Shown here one piece after another: positions 47,243 to 54,726 of a stretch of DNA of 64,000 nucleotides. The notes beneath the pieces were generated by a model. That model did no database searches and had not been told where the DNA came from. It worked only from the letters and a program-made list of their open reading frames with translations. The first letter of the stretch is position 1. The number at the start of each line of letters is the position of its first letter. This DNA is from CAWKDG01 sp963848355 (GTDB lineage: Bacteria > Actinomycetota > Acidimicrobiia > Acidimicrobiales > UBA8190). The stretch is from assembly GCA_963848355.1 (NCBI GenBank), contig CAWKDG010000002.1:248001-312000 (forward strand). Direction: 5' to 3'. Both the position numbers and the translations under genes were made by a program.

Positions 47243-47740
47243 TCAACGCGACCACGATGTCCAAGACGCGCTGATCCAGGTCCGACGGCGACAGGCGGGA
47301 CACATCATGAACCTCGTGTACCCCCGTCCCGGCCTCCACAGCCACACGGGCAGGTGGAGGACGACGTACTCCACCAGATCGACCACCGAACGGACACGAC
47401 ACGAGGAGCATTGCAGAATCAGAGTCCCGAACATTCCCGTACCGACGGGGCGCTCCAGATGATCGGCCACGGCGGCCCGACGGCTGCTCCCGTCCGGAGC
47501 CTCGGATCCGGGAGGGCGGTTCGAGGGGTGGCCCCTGCGGCCGGCGGTCCCGCGGTCGAAGGCCGACGACCGGGCACCGGGGCGATCGCCCGACGAGCGC
47601 GCCGGGGAGCCGACGTCGGAGTACAGCGCGTGCTTGCCGGGGACATCGGCCCCGTCGGGGCTCCGGGGACCCTCTTCCTCGCGTTCGGCCGGTGCCCAGT
47701 ACAGGGCGCGCTTGCCCAGGGGGTCAGGAGCGTCGGACAC
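47243..47740 (-). CDS. Uncharacterised CxxC protein next to ParA
   Basis: A 165-residue protein. The first half carries two related short motifs, GKRALYWAP and GKHALYSDV, separated by a charged loop, then a low-complexity Gly/Arg/Pro linker. The C-terminal half has CSSC and CPAC pairs about 40 residues apart around VVDLVEYVVLHLPVWLW and RPGRGYTRFMMCPACRRRTW, suggesting a zinc-binding module. GTG 47740 fits the start of the conserved part. It lies 29 bases after the ParA stop and is probably co-transcribed. I recognise no named family. Confidence 0.6.
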   Translation of the reverse strand: MSDAPDPLGKRALYWAPAEREEEGPRSPDGADVPGKHALYSDVGSPARSSGDRPGARSSAFDRGTAGRRGHPSNRPPGSEAPDGSSRRAAVADHLERPVGTGMFGTLILQCSSCRVRSVVDLVEYVVLHLPVWLWRPGRGYTRFMMCPACRRRTWISASWTSWSR

Positions 47741-47769
47741 CGGTGCGCGACCTTCTGCCGCGGGACGCC

Positions 47770-48546
47770 TCAGCGGACCGCACGCGGGTCGGCGTCGAGC
47801 TGTCGGGCGATGGCACGGTACGCCTGGGCACCCGGCGAGTTGGGCGCATGCTGCAAAATACACAGGCCACTCAGGGGCGCCTCGGCGAAGCGGATCGACT
47901 TACGCACAGGGGGATCGAAGACGGGCAGCCCGTAGCGCTCCTTCACATCGTCGAGGACGGCCCTCGCGTGACGGGTCCGCTCGTCGTACATGGTGGCGAT
48001 GACGCCCCGTACCTGGAGATCGGCGTTGGCGAACATGCGCACGTCGTCGATCGTCTCGAGGAGCTGGCCCACTCCGCGGTGACTGAGGGCCTCGCACTGC
48101 AGGGGAATCAGGACCTCCTGCGCCGCTGTCAGTCCGTTGATGGTGAGGACGCCCAGTGACGGCGGGCAGTCGATGAGGACCACGTCGTAGTCGTCCATCA
48201 CCGGGACGAGGGCACGGGCCAGGACGTGTTCGCGGCCGGTGCGGGTCAGGAGATGGACCTCGGACCCGGCCAGGTCGATGGTTGAGGGAAGGATGTCGAT
48301 GCCTTCGACCCCGGGAAGGGTCTGCCGGGCGTCGGCCGCCTTCATCTTGCGAACGAACACGTCGTGCAGGGAGCGGTCGAGGGTGTCGGGGTCGATACCG
48401 ACGGAATAGGTGAGGCATGCCTGGGGATCGAGGTCGATCAACAGGACACGGCGCCCGAGCTCAGCTAGCGAAAAACCCAAAGCGTGGACGGTCGTCGTCT
48501 TGGCGACACCCCCCTTCTGGTTGGCTATCGCCACCACGCGTGCCAC
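47770..48546 (-). CDS. ParA-family ATPase (orphan)
   Basis: A 258-residue Walker-type ATPase. It has the deviant Walker A KGGVAKTT with its signature lysine, LIDLDPQACLTYSVG, VLIDCPPSLG and the downstream VRGVIATMYDERTRHAR. ParA proteins bind DNA non-specifically and position plasmids, chromosomes or protein complexes. No ParB is encoded nearby, so a cargo-positioning role is possible. GTG 48546 is the start; it is 7 bases from TAGACT (48554-48559, minus strand), consistent with a leaderless mRNA. The CxxC protein gene follows. Confidence 0.85.
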   Translation of the reverse strand: MARVVAIANQKGGVAKTTTVHALGFSLAELGRRVLLIDLDPQACLTYSVGIDPDTLDRSLHDVFVRKMKAADARQTLPGVEGIDILPSTIDLAGSEVHLLTRTGREHVLARALVPVMDDYDVVLIDCPPSLGVLTINGLTAAQEVLIPLQCEALSHRGVGQLLETIDDVRMFANADLQVRGVIATMYDERTRHARAVLDDVKERYGLPVFDPPVRKSIRFAEAPLSGLCILQHAPNSPGAQAYRAIARQLDADPRAVR

Positions 48547-48913
48547 GTCGCGCAGTCTAAACACGAACGTTCGCCCTAGGTGCCGGTGCCGGCCGTCGCC
48601 GATCGCGGCCACAGGCGGGGAATGGGCACGACCGCCAGCCGGCGCGGGCCGTGGCCCCGGGTGGGGAATCCTCCGTTCGCCGGGGGTCGCCACCGGCCGA
48701 ACCCGGACGAACCGAGTGTCGGGGGACGACCCGCCCCGAGGCAGTGGAGCCCGATCGGGGGGCGGCCTCGTCGGTGAGTGCGGGCACCGGCCACTCCGGT
48801 GCCGCCGACCGGCCCGGTCGATCCCCCGACCGGGCGCCCCCCAGGCACGAATTGGGGGGGTCCAGGCACGGTCTCCCGGTCAAGTCCAGGTCGGTTTCAA
48901 CCGACAAGAGAAG
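48547..48913. other. Intergenic region between ParA and GGDEF-EAL genes
   Basis: About 370 very GC-rich bases between divergent genes. On the minus strand TAGACT (48554-48559) can serve as -10 for a leaderless ParA transcript. The rest has G-runs and short repeats but no gene, RNA or clear hairpin that I could support. Confidence 0.4.
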
Positions 48914-50890
48914 ATGAGGTCCCGGAGCAGCCGTACGCGCTCCACGACCAGGACGTTCGCCATCTACGCGGGGTCCAGCCTCATCATGGTGGCCGCTCTC
49001 GGGTTCGCTCTGGCGGCCAGCTACCGCACGGAGGCACGGCAGCGCGGCGTGGCCGAAGGGCGATCGGAAGCAATCCTGGTGGCCGAGACGGCCATCGAAC
49101 CCATCCTCGACGGCCGTCCCCTCGGTGACCACCTGAGCCAGACCGAGACGGCGCAGCTCCACCGTCTGGTGGCCCCGTCGGTGCGTTCGCACAACGTGCT
49201 GCGCCTTCGACTCCGGGACCTCTCCGGGAACGTGGTCTTCTCCGACGACGGCTCCGGATTCCGGAACAAGCCCGAGGACGAGGCACTCGATGCCGCCCAC
49301 GGCGAGATCGTGGCCCGCCTCACCCACCTCAACGGGGACAGCGACGACACGGGGCCCATCGGACCGGCGGCCGTGGAGGTGTACGTCCCGCTGGAAGCCG
49401 GCGTGCCGGCGCGGCGCGTCGGCGTCATGGAGGTGTACCTCCCCTACGCACCGATCAACGTCGACGTCACGGCCGGACTCCACGAGCTGTACCGCGACCT
49501 ATCGATGGGCCTCGTCGCGCTCTACCTGATCCTCTTCGCCCTATCGGTGTCGCTCAGCCGGGGGCTCCGCCAACAGCTGACGCGCAACACGTTCCTGGCC
49601 GAGCACGATCTGCTGACCGACCTTCCCAATCGCGCCCTGTTCCACCGCTACGCCAAGGCAGCGGTCACGGCGGCAGTGGACGAGCGCACCCAGACGGCGC
49701 TCGGCATCATCGACCTCGACAGGTTCAAGGAGATCAACGACGCCCTCGGTCATCACAACGGCGACGAGCTCCTCACGAAGCTGGCCCGGCGCCTCGCCGC
49801 CTTCATCAGGCCCGAGGACGCCGTGGCCCGGTTGGGCGGCGACGAGTTCGGGGTCATCCTGGTCGACGTGGACGACCCCGAGGAGGTCCTCCATCGCCTC
49901 CGGGACGTGATCGAAAAGGAGGTCGAGGTCAGTGGCCTCCCCCTGTCGACTGAGTCCAGTATCGGTTATGTGATCGTTCCCGACGACGGGACCGACGTCG
50001 ACGAACTGCTCCAGCGGGCCGACGTGGCGCTGTACGTGGCCAAGGCGCAGCACGCCGGCGTCGTGCGTTACGCGCCCACCCAAGACCATTACAACTCGGC
50101 CAACCTCGGCCTCATCGCCGACCTGCGCCACGCCATCGACGCTGACGAATTGGTCCTGCACTACCAGCCGAAGGTGACGCTGCCGGACGGTCAGATCGAC
50201 GCCGTCGAGGCCTTGGTCCGCTGGCAGCACCCGGCCCAGGGACTCCTCTACCCCGACCGGTTCGTACCCTTGGCGGAGCAGACCGACCTCATGGAGAAGC
50301 TCACGCGCTGGGTCCTGCACCGGGCGTTGACGGACATGAGCTCCCCCGACCCCGAGTTCGCGCGGGTCGCCGTGTCCGTGAATGTCTCGGCCCGCAACAT
50401 CTGCCATGCCGGATTCGCCACCCAGGTCATCGAGGCACTGCGGGATCACGCCGTCCCCGCCCACCGGCTCATGATCGAGATCACCGAGACGGCGCTGCTC
50501 ACGGATCCGGGGCGAGCGACGAAGGCGCTCGGAGAGCTGGCCACCCTGGGCGTCGGAGTCAGCATCGACGACTTCGGTATCGGTCAGACGTCGCTCGGAT
50601 TCCTGTCGTCGCTTCCCGTCCACGAGCTGAAGATCGACAAGGGCTTCGTGACCACCATGACGTCGGATCGTGCGCACGCCGCCATCGTCCGGTCGGTCAT
50701 CGACCTCGGGCACAACCTCTCGCTGCGGGTGGTGGCGGAGGGAGTCGAGACCGAGGAGGTCCTGGCCGAACTTCGCCGAGCCGATTGTGACATGGCCCAG
50801 GGATACCTCTTCGCCCGCCCCATGCCACTGGCCGCCCTACGGCCCTGGCTGGTCGAGGCCACCCGCACCGGCTCGGCGTCGGTGCGCTGA
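48914..50890 (+). CDS. Membrane sensor GGDEF-EAL cyclic-di-GMP protein
   Basis: A 658-residue protein. Two membrane segments (IYAGSSLIMVAALGFALAA near residue 20 and SMGLVALYLILFALSVSL near 200) flank an extracytoplasmic sensing region of about 160 residues. The cytoplasmic part has GGDEF (HDLLTDLPNR, RLGGDEF) and EAL (VEALVRW, IEITETALL, IDDFGIGQTSLGFL, VAEGVETEEVL, QGYLFARP) domains with catalytic motifs intact. ATG 48914 is preceded by AAGAGAAG. It would convert an external signal to a change in c-di-GMP. Confidence 0.9.
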   Translation: MRSRSSRTRSTTRTFAIYAGSSLIMVAALGFALAASYRTEARQRGVAEGRSEAILVAETAIEPILDGRPLGDHLSQTETAQLHRLVAPSVRSHNVLRLRLRDLSGNVVFSDDGSGFRNKPEDEALDAAHGEIVARLTHLNGDSDDTGPIGPAAVEVYVPLEAGVPARRVGVMEVYLPYAPINVDVTAGLHELYRDLSMGLVALYLILFALSVSLSRGLRQQLTRNTFLAEHDLLTDLPNRALFHRYAKAAVTAAVDERTQTALGIIDLDRFKEINDALGHHNGDELLTKLARRLAAFIRPEDAVARLGGDEFGVILVDVDDPEEVLHRLRDVIEKEVEVSGLPLSTESSIGYVIVPDDGTDVDELLQRADVALYVAKAQHAGVVRYAPTQDHYNSANLGLIADLRHAIDADELVLHYQPKVTLPDGQIDAVEALVRWQHPAQGLLYPDRFVPLAEQTDLMEKLTRWVLHRALTDMSSPDPEFARVAVSVNVSARNICHAGFATQVIEALRDHAVPAHRLMIEITETALLTDPGRATKALGELATLGVGVSIDDFGIGQTSLGFLSSLPVHELKIDKGFVTTMTSDRAHAAIVRSVIDLGHNLSLRVVAEGVETEEVLAELRRADCDMAQGYLFARPMPLAALRPWLVEATRTGSASVR

Positions 50891-51158
50891 GTCCGCCGTC
50901 AGATTCGGGCGCGACGGCACCATCCGCACAGGCGTCGATGCCTTCCTCGAGCTTCAGCCGTAGGAGCCGATGACGGTGCGGCGACGACACGGGTCCACCC
51001 TTCCCCTGTATTCCGAGTAGTGGTTTCCGTGACCACTCCCGCGGACGTGCGAGGTCAGAAGTTTCGGACGTGGACTCACGTGGCCCGGACCGCTATCTGG
51101 TCTCGGCAAGCCATCCGGCTGTGAGTCCAGATGATCGGTGCCCCAGAATCCCTGATCG

Positions 51159-51232
51159 TGCCCCCGGCAGGAGTCGAACCCGCAACCTGGTGGGTAGAAA
51201 CCACCTGCTCTATCCAGTTGAGCTACGGAGGC
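51159..51232 (-). tRNA. tRNA-Arg (TCT)
   Basis: Cloverleaf on the minus strand: acceptor GCCTCCG/CGGGGGC (one G-T pair), D stem GCTC/GAGC, anticodon stem GGTGG/CCACC with loop TTTCTAC (anticodon TCT), T stem GCGGG/CCTGC. Discriminator base A; CCA is not encoded. It is divergent from tRNA-His. Confidence 0.93.
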
Positions 51233-51339
51233 GGGTCCGTCGGCCTGTCCACCGACAGGCCTTGGGTGTCCCGACATGCCCAGGCTAGCCGTGGGCCGGC
51301 GGAGACCAGGTGCGGCGTGTGCCATGCTGGTTGGGCACG

Positions 51340-51416
51340 GTGGCCGTAGCTCAGTTGGTTAGAGCGCCAGGTTGTGGCCCTGGAGGTCGGGGGTTCAAGT
51401 CCCCTCGGTCACCCCA
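51340..51416 (+). tRNA. tRNA-His (GTG)
   Basis: Acceptor GTGGCCG/CGGTCAC, anticodon stem CCAGG/CCTGG with loop TTGTGGC (anticodon GTG), T stem GGGGG/CCCCT with TTCAAGT loop. A G at 51339 supplies the extra G-1 of tRNA-His, the discriminator is C, and CCA is encoded. Confidence 0.93.
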
Positions 51417-51460
51417 ACGATCGTGCGACGGCTCGGGCTCCATCTTCTACACTCGCCGCT

Positions 51461-51532
51461 GCGCCTCTAGCTCAACGGCAGAGCAACGGACTCTTAATCC
51501 GCAGGTTTCGGGTTCGAATCCCGAGGGGCGCA
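51461..51532 (+). tRNA. tRNA-Lys (CTT)
   Basis: Acceptor GCGCCTC/GGGGCGC, D stem GCTC/GAGC, anticodon stem with loop CTCTTAA (anticodon CTT), T stem TCGGG/CCCGA with TTCGAAT loop; discriminator A, no encoded CCA. Its 3' half recurs in degenerate form at 53685-53727, which suggests use as an integration site. Confidence 0.93.
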
Positions 51533-51533
51533 C
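51491..51533 (+). repeat. Candidate attachment site within tRNA-Lys
   Basis: The 3' half of the tRNA-Lys gene from the anticodon loop onward, repeated with about four mismatches over 43 bases at 53685-53727 in the same orientation. Elements that integrate into tRNA genes typically restore the 3' half and leave a copy at the far end. Confidence 0.5.
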
Positions 51534-51704
51534 AACGAAGACCAGGTCAACATGGTCGAAGAGCACAATAGGGGTGTCGGCCACATTCCCGATTCAACCC
51601 CCGATACGTCTACTGGAAACTTCTGGGCATGTGAAATTCCAGTTCACGCTTGCCCGTTGATCGCCATCATCCGTCACGTAAGCGGGTGATCGGGACTACT
51701 ACGG

Positions 51705-52661
51705 CTACTGGGGCTGGAAGGCCGACAAGTCGGCGTCAGGGTATCGATGGCACACGTCGCTCCAGGTGCGGGACGTCCAGTAGCGATGACCGCGGGGTGG
51801 AAAACCCACCAACTCCAGCTGCCGAGGTGTGGCTTGCTCGACGAATCGGCACCAAGATTCGCCCAGCCGCTCCGTCAGCCTCATCTTGTCGAACCAGATG
51901 TCACTCACGGTGCGATAGCTGGCCTTGAGCGAGAAGCGAGCACCACCCGACGCGCTCATTGCCGTCCCCCGGTGGTACGTGTTCGTCTTGTAGGCCAGCA
52001 CGGTGCCGGCCGGTCCGGCGGTGCTGACCTCATAGGTGTAGATCTCAGGGTGCTCCTCGCGGGTTATGCGCGGCGGCCACATCGGGAGGTTTCTGGTGTG
52101 GTGTTGCGATACCACGTGGGTGGGTCCGAGTTCTTCAGGGACTCCGTAGATGTAGATGAACATCTCGACCTCGGCCAAGCTCGGATCATCCGATGGCACT
52201 ACGGGAGTGTGGTTCCCGTAATCGCAGTGCAGCTGCTGGTCATAGTCCGTGGCTCCGGTGTACTTCGCCCAGTTGTGCGCCTCGTACAAGCGGATGTCCG
52301 CTGTGCCGAGGAGCGCTTCGGCGAGGGCCGCGATCGGTGGACTCAGGCCGAGGAGAGACCATTCGACGCTTGCGTACGGGAACGGGTCTATTCCGGCAAA
52401 GGGGCCGCCGCTGAAGCGGGCGTTGCGGGCCGGGTCGGCCCCGGCGTGGTATTCCTCGGCGGTCGGGAACATCAGCTCGAGCTCGGCTTGGGCTGGCGCG
52501 AGGTCGTCCTCCCACAGGTATCCGGGAAGGACGGCGTACCCGTGCTCGTGAAAGTGCTCCGTGGCCTGCGCAAGTATCGAAGTCCGGTTACCCACCCGGT
52601 CCGACTTTAGCGAGCGGGCTGACACGCAACCAGAGGGAGCTGAGAACGGAGAGGCAGCCAT
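51705..52661 (-). CDS. Phytanoyl-CoA dioxygenase family (PhyH) protein
   Basis: About 318 residues (296 from GTG 52595). A non-haem Fe(II)/2-oxoglutarate fold is indicated by EHFHEHGYAVLPGYL at the start, the iron-binding HxD in QLHCDYGNH, and the distal histidine in NTYHRGTAM followed by GARFSLKASYR. It would hydroxylate an unidentified substrate. It is the first gene of the segment between tRNA-Lys and its degenerate repeat and is less GC-rich than the neighbouring chromosome. The start is uncertain between ATG 52661 and GTG 52595. Confidence 0.8.
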   Translation of the reverse strand: MAASPFSAPSGCVSARSLKSDRVGNRTSILAQATEHFHEHGYAVLPGYLWEDDLAPAQAELELMFPTAEEYHAGADPARNARFSGGPFAGIDPFPYASVEWSLLGLSPPIAALAEALLGTADIRLYEAHNWAKYTGATDYDQQLHCDYGNHTPVVPSDDPSLAEVEMFIYIYGVPEELGPTHVVSQHHTRNLPMWPPRITREEHPEIYTYEVSTAGPAGTVLAYKTNTYHRGTAMSASGGARFSLKASYRTVSDIWFDKMRLTERLGESWCRFVEQATPRQLELVGFPPRGHRYWTSRTWSDVCHRYPDADLSAFQPQ

Positions 52662-52723
52662 GCCGTGCGGGCGGAGGCGTGATGATGATGCGCAGCAGGC
52701 CTACAGCGGACGGGTCGTTGGCG

Positions 52724-53134
52724 TCAAGTTCTGATCGAGGCATCATCGAGATTGATCCCGATGATGGTGGCCACTCGGCTGAGGTCGACGTCGGCAGCAA
52801 GCAGGGTCGCTCGGTGTCGCAGGGCTACCGACGCGATCATGCAGTCGACAATGCCACGGGGTGTGACACCCGCTCGACGGCAGCGACGATAGATGGTCGC
52901 GGCGGCGTCGAAGTCAGCTGCGGGGTCGAACTCGAGCAGAGTGAATCGAAGTAGAAGCCGTCGCAGATCGGCTTGACGATCATCGGTGCGGGCGCCGGCG
53001 ACGACCTCGATGATCACGGGCTCGGTCACGGCCAACGGGCCGTCGACAGCGATCAGGTCCGTCAGCCGGTCATCGACTCGGCTACCTGTGGCTCGGTCGT
53101 ATTCCACCCAGGCGGAAGTGTCCGCCAGGATCAC
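52724..53134 (-). CDS. vapC: VapC-type PIN-domain toxin
   Basis: A 136-residue PIN ribonuclease: ADTSAWVEY supplies the first acidic residue, TEPVIIEVVAG the conserved glutamate, GIVDCMIASVA the third acidic position, and LLAADVDLSRVA the last. The toxin would cleave RNA unless bound by its antitoxin. GTG 53134 overlaps the antitoxin stop as GTGA, the usual antitoxin-first arrangement. Located in the segment after tRNA-Lys. Confidence 0.87.
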   Translation of the reverse strand: MILADTSAWVEYDRATGSRVDDRLTDLIAVDGPLAVTEPVIIEVVAGARTDDRQADLRRLLLRFTLLEFDPAADFDAAATIYRRCRRAGVTPRGIVDCMIASVALRHRATLLAADVDLSRVATIIGINLDDASIRT

Positions 53135-53340
53135 GAGGACGGTGGTTTGCTGTCAGCGGGGACCTTTCCGATGGCGTGCGCTCCGCGCATGGCAAGGGCT
53201 TCTTCCCGTGACATGGGTTGTCCGGCCAAGTGGCGCAATGCCAGATCGACCGCTTCGGTCTTGGTGCGCACGCCGTAGCGCTCCATGATGGCCTGAAGGT
53301 AGGTGTCCTCGATTTCGATGTTCGTTCGCACTCGGCTCAT
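53131..53340 (-). CDS. vapB: VapB-type antitoxin
   Basis: A 69-residue protein beginning MSRVRTNIEIEDTYLQAIMERYG, a ribbon-helix-helix DNA-binding pattern as in VapB, followed by RTKTEAVDLALRHLAG and a flexible tail that would block the toxin. ATG 53340 follows a TATATT -10 by six bases, so the mRNA may be leaderless. An inverted repeat upstream is a likely autorepression site. Confidence 0.85.
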   Translation of the reverse strand: MSRVRTNIEIEDTYLQAIMERYGVRTKTEAVDLALRHLAGQPMSREEALAMRGAHAIGKVPADSKPPSS

Positions 53341-53346
53341 ACACCT

Positions 53347-53376
53347 AATATACACGTAGCGTGTAGAGAACGTGTA
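53347..53376 (-). promoter_or_regulatory. vapBC operator/promoter
   Basis: TACACGTAGCGTGTA (53351-53365) is a perfect 6-3-6 inverted repeat, with a third half-site CGTGTA at 53371-53376. On the minus strand TATATT (53352-53347) lies six bases before the vapB ATG. The repeat overlaps this -10 and the spacer, so antitoxin binding would block transcription. Confidence 0.65.
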
Positions 53377-53475
53377 CCCGACGGACGTTCTGCGGGACCG
53401 TGGCGGGGCTGGCCAGACCCACGGCAAGGCCCAGATCCCTGTCCAGAGCCCATCGGATATGACGTCGCCTACCCC

Positions 53476-53523
53476 GTCGATTGTCGCCGTGAACCGCCTC
53501 GGTCGATTGTCGCCGTGAACCGC
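53476..53523. repeat. Two 22-bp direct repeats, 26-bp period
   Basis: The 22-base word starting GTCGATTGTCGCC and ending GTGAACCGC occurs at 53476-53497 and 53502-53523 without change. It lies in the gene-poor stretch between vapB and the tRNA-like repeat. No associated gene is visible. Confidence 0.85.
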
Positions 53524-53684
53524 TTAATCCCCCTGCGACACGCGTGGACAACGGACGCAACCCACTATCCAAACCGCCATGTCAGGGAGACGAGCTGGAT
53601 GAACCGCTAGTTGTTGGACACGGCGCTGGATGCAACCGCCGGTGGACGGACCAGACCCGACTCAGCGGACTCACCGGCGACGGC

Positions 53685-53727
53685 CTCTTAAACCGCAGGT
53701 TTCGTGTTTGAATCCTGAGGGGCGCAC
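53685..53727 (+). repeat. Degenerate copy of the tRNA-Lys 3' half (candidate distal attachment site)
   Basis: Matches 51491-51533 at about 39 of 43 positions (differences in the anticodon stem and T arm) and ends in the same GAGGGGCGCAC. The T-stem pairing is spoiled by the changes, so it is not a functional tRNA. It marks a likely boundary of an integrated element. Confidence 0.55.
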
Positions 53728-53824
53728 CAGATGTGGCCTGGAACCCGCGCTTGGTGGTCCTGGCTTGTGACAGTTTCACCTCCGATTCTGGAAGCGCCCG
53801 GCAGGCCACAGGCAGTCAGCACCA

Positions 53825-54187
53825 CTAGTGACCATCGGCACCAAAGGCATGGCGAATGTCGGTGATGACGAGTTCGACCATGGCAAGAGCTGGCATCGAC
53901 TCGTGCCTTCCTTCCGGCCAGACGCGGCTTTCTGCCTCGATGACAAATCCTTGCGGGATGTCGTCGCCATCGGCAAGCGCCTGAACGACACCTGGCGTCT
54001 CCACCACGGCGAGGATGACGTCGACGACCGCGCTGTACTCGTTCTCGCCCCACGTCACCGCATGCCCCTCTCCGCTTCGGTCTGTGGCGTGTCTGATCAA
54101 CTTGTTCGCCACGCCCTCGACCGACGGCGGATCCACGTCATAAGCGGCGGCGAGTTGGTCGAGATTGGAATCAGCATCATCGGGCAC
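53825..54187 (-). CDS. Hypothetical protein
   Basis: A 120-residue acidic protein. Helices are likely at SNLDQLAAAYDV, SVEGVANKLIRHAT, YSAVVDVILAVVETPGVVQALADG and PALAMVELVITDIRHAF. The balanced amino-acid composition favours this frame over the opposite one. No membrane segment, cysteine or known motif is present and no function can be given. ATG 54187 is the start. Confidence 0.55.
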   Translation of the reverse strand: MPDDADSNLDQLAAAYDVDPPSVEGVANKLIRHATDRSGEGHAVTWGENEYSAVVDVILAVVETPGVVQALADGDDIPQGFVIEAESRVWPEGRHESMPALAMVELVITDIRHAFGADGH

Positions 54188-54289
54188 CTGGGAACCGTAT
54201 CCCGATTCAGGGCCTGCCAGTCGCTCCTTGTCACTGAGAGAGCTGGGGTCGCCCAGAGGCCCAGCTACCCGAACCCGGAGGCGGATCTT

Positions 54290-54670
54290 TCAGAGTCCAG
54301 GTAAGCGCCAGGGAGGATCTTTGCGGTTGGGCCCAGCATGAAAGAGGCACAATTTGTGGCCGTCGGGATCTCTCAGGCGAGCTTCCCGCCAGAGCCAGGG
54401 CTGGTCGGTTGGGCGGTGCTCGAACTCGATACCGAGTTGGCACAGTCGTTCGCAATCCCCGTCGACATCGTCGGACTCGAAGTACACGGTCACCTGCTCG
54501 GGCACGGGCGCCTGGTCAACACGGTCGACCGAGAACGTGCTGTCGCCTGTGGGGCACTCAAATCGTAGGTAGTGCTCATTCTTGACGATGAGTCTCAATC
54601 CGAGCTTCGTGTAGAAGACCTCGGATGCATCGAGGTCCATGGAGCCGACGGTCACTTGATTGAGTCGCAC
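54290..54670 (-). CDS. VOC (glyoxalase/bleomycin resistance) family protein
   Basis: A 126-residue protein with the vicinal-oxygen-chelate fold pattern: LNQVTVGSMDLDASEVFYTKLGLRLI in the first beta-alpha-beta module and ARLRDPDGHKLCLFHAG in the second. The usual metal histidine near the start is replaced (LNQVTV), so classical glyoxalase activity is doubtful; a binding or resistance role is possible. ATG 54670 is the start. It lies downstream of the MFS transporter gene on the same strand. Confidence 0.8.
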   Translation of the reverse strand: MRLNQVTVGSMDLDASEVFYTKLGLRLIVKNEHYLRFECPTGDSTFSVDRVDQAPVPEQVTVYFESDDVDGDCERLCQLGIEFEHRPTDQPWLWREARLRDPDGHKLCLFHAGPNRKDPPWRLPGL

Positions 54671-54726
54671 GACGGACAGTCAAGCACCAGCAGCCTTCGT
54701 CCTGCAGGGCAATCTTCTGTTCGGTA

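Larger units (their letters stand above)
53341..53824. other. Gene-poor stretch between vapB and the DUF-like gene at 53825
   Basis: About 480 bases holding the vapBC operator, the 26-bp-period direct repeat and the degenerate tRNA-Lys copy. Only short open frames without protein-like composition were seen. It looks like the worn end of an inserted segment. Confidence 0.5.

Noticed and set aside
48560..48580. LexA/SOS box (GAACGTTC) near ParA
   Set aside because: The actinobacterial box needs four bases between GAAC and GTTC; here there are none.
53685..53727. A fourth tRNA-Lys gene
   Set aside because: Only the 3' half is present and changes break the T stem; no 5' acceptor or D arm is found upstream.
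51533..53727. Complete integrative element or prophage
   Set aside because: No integrase, recombinase or phage gene was found in the interval; only a remnant can be supported.
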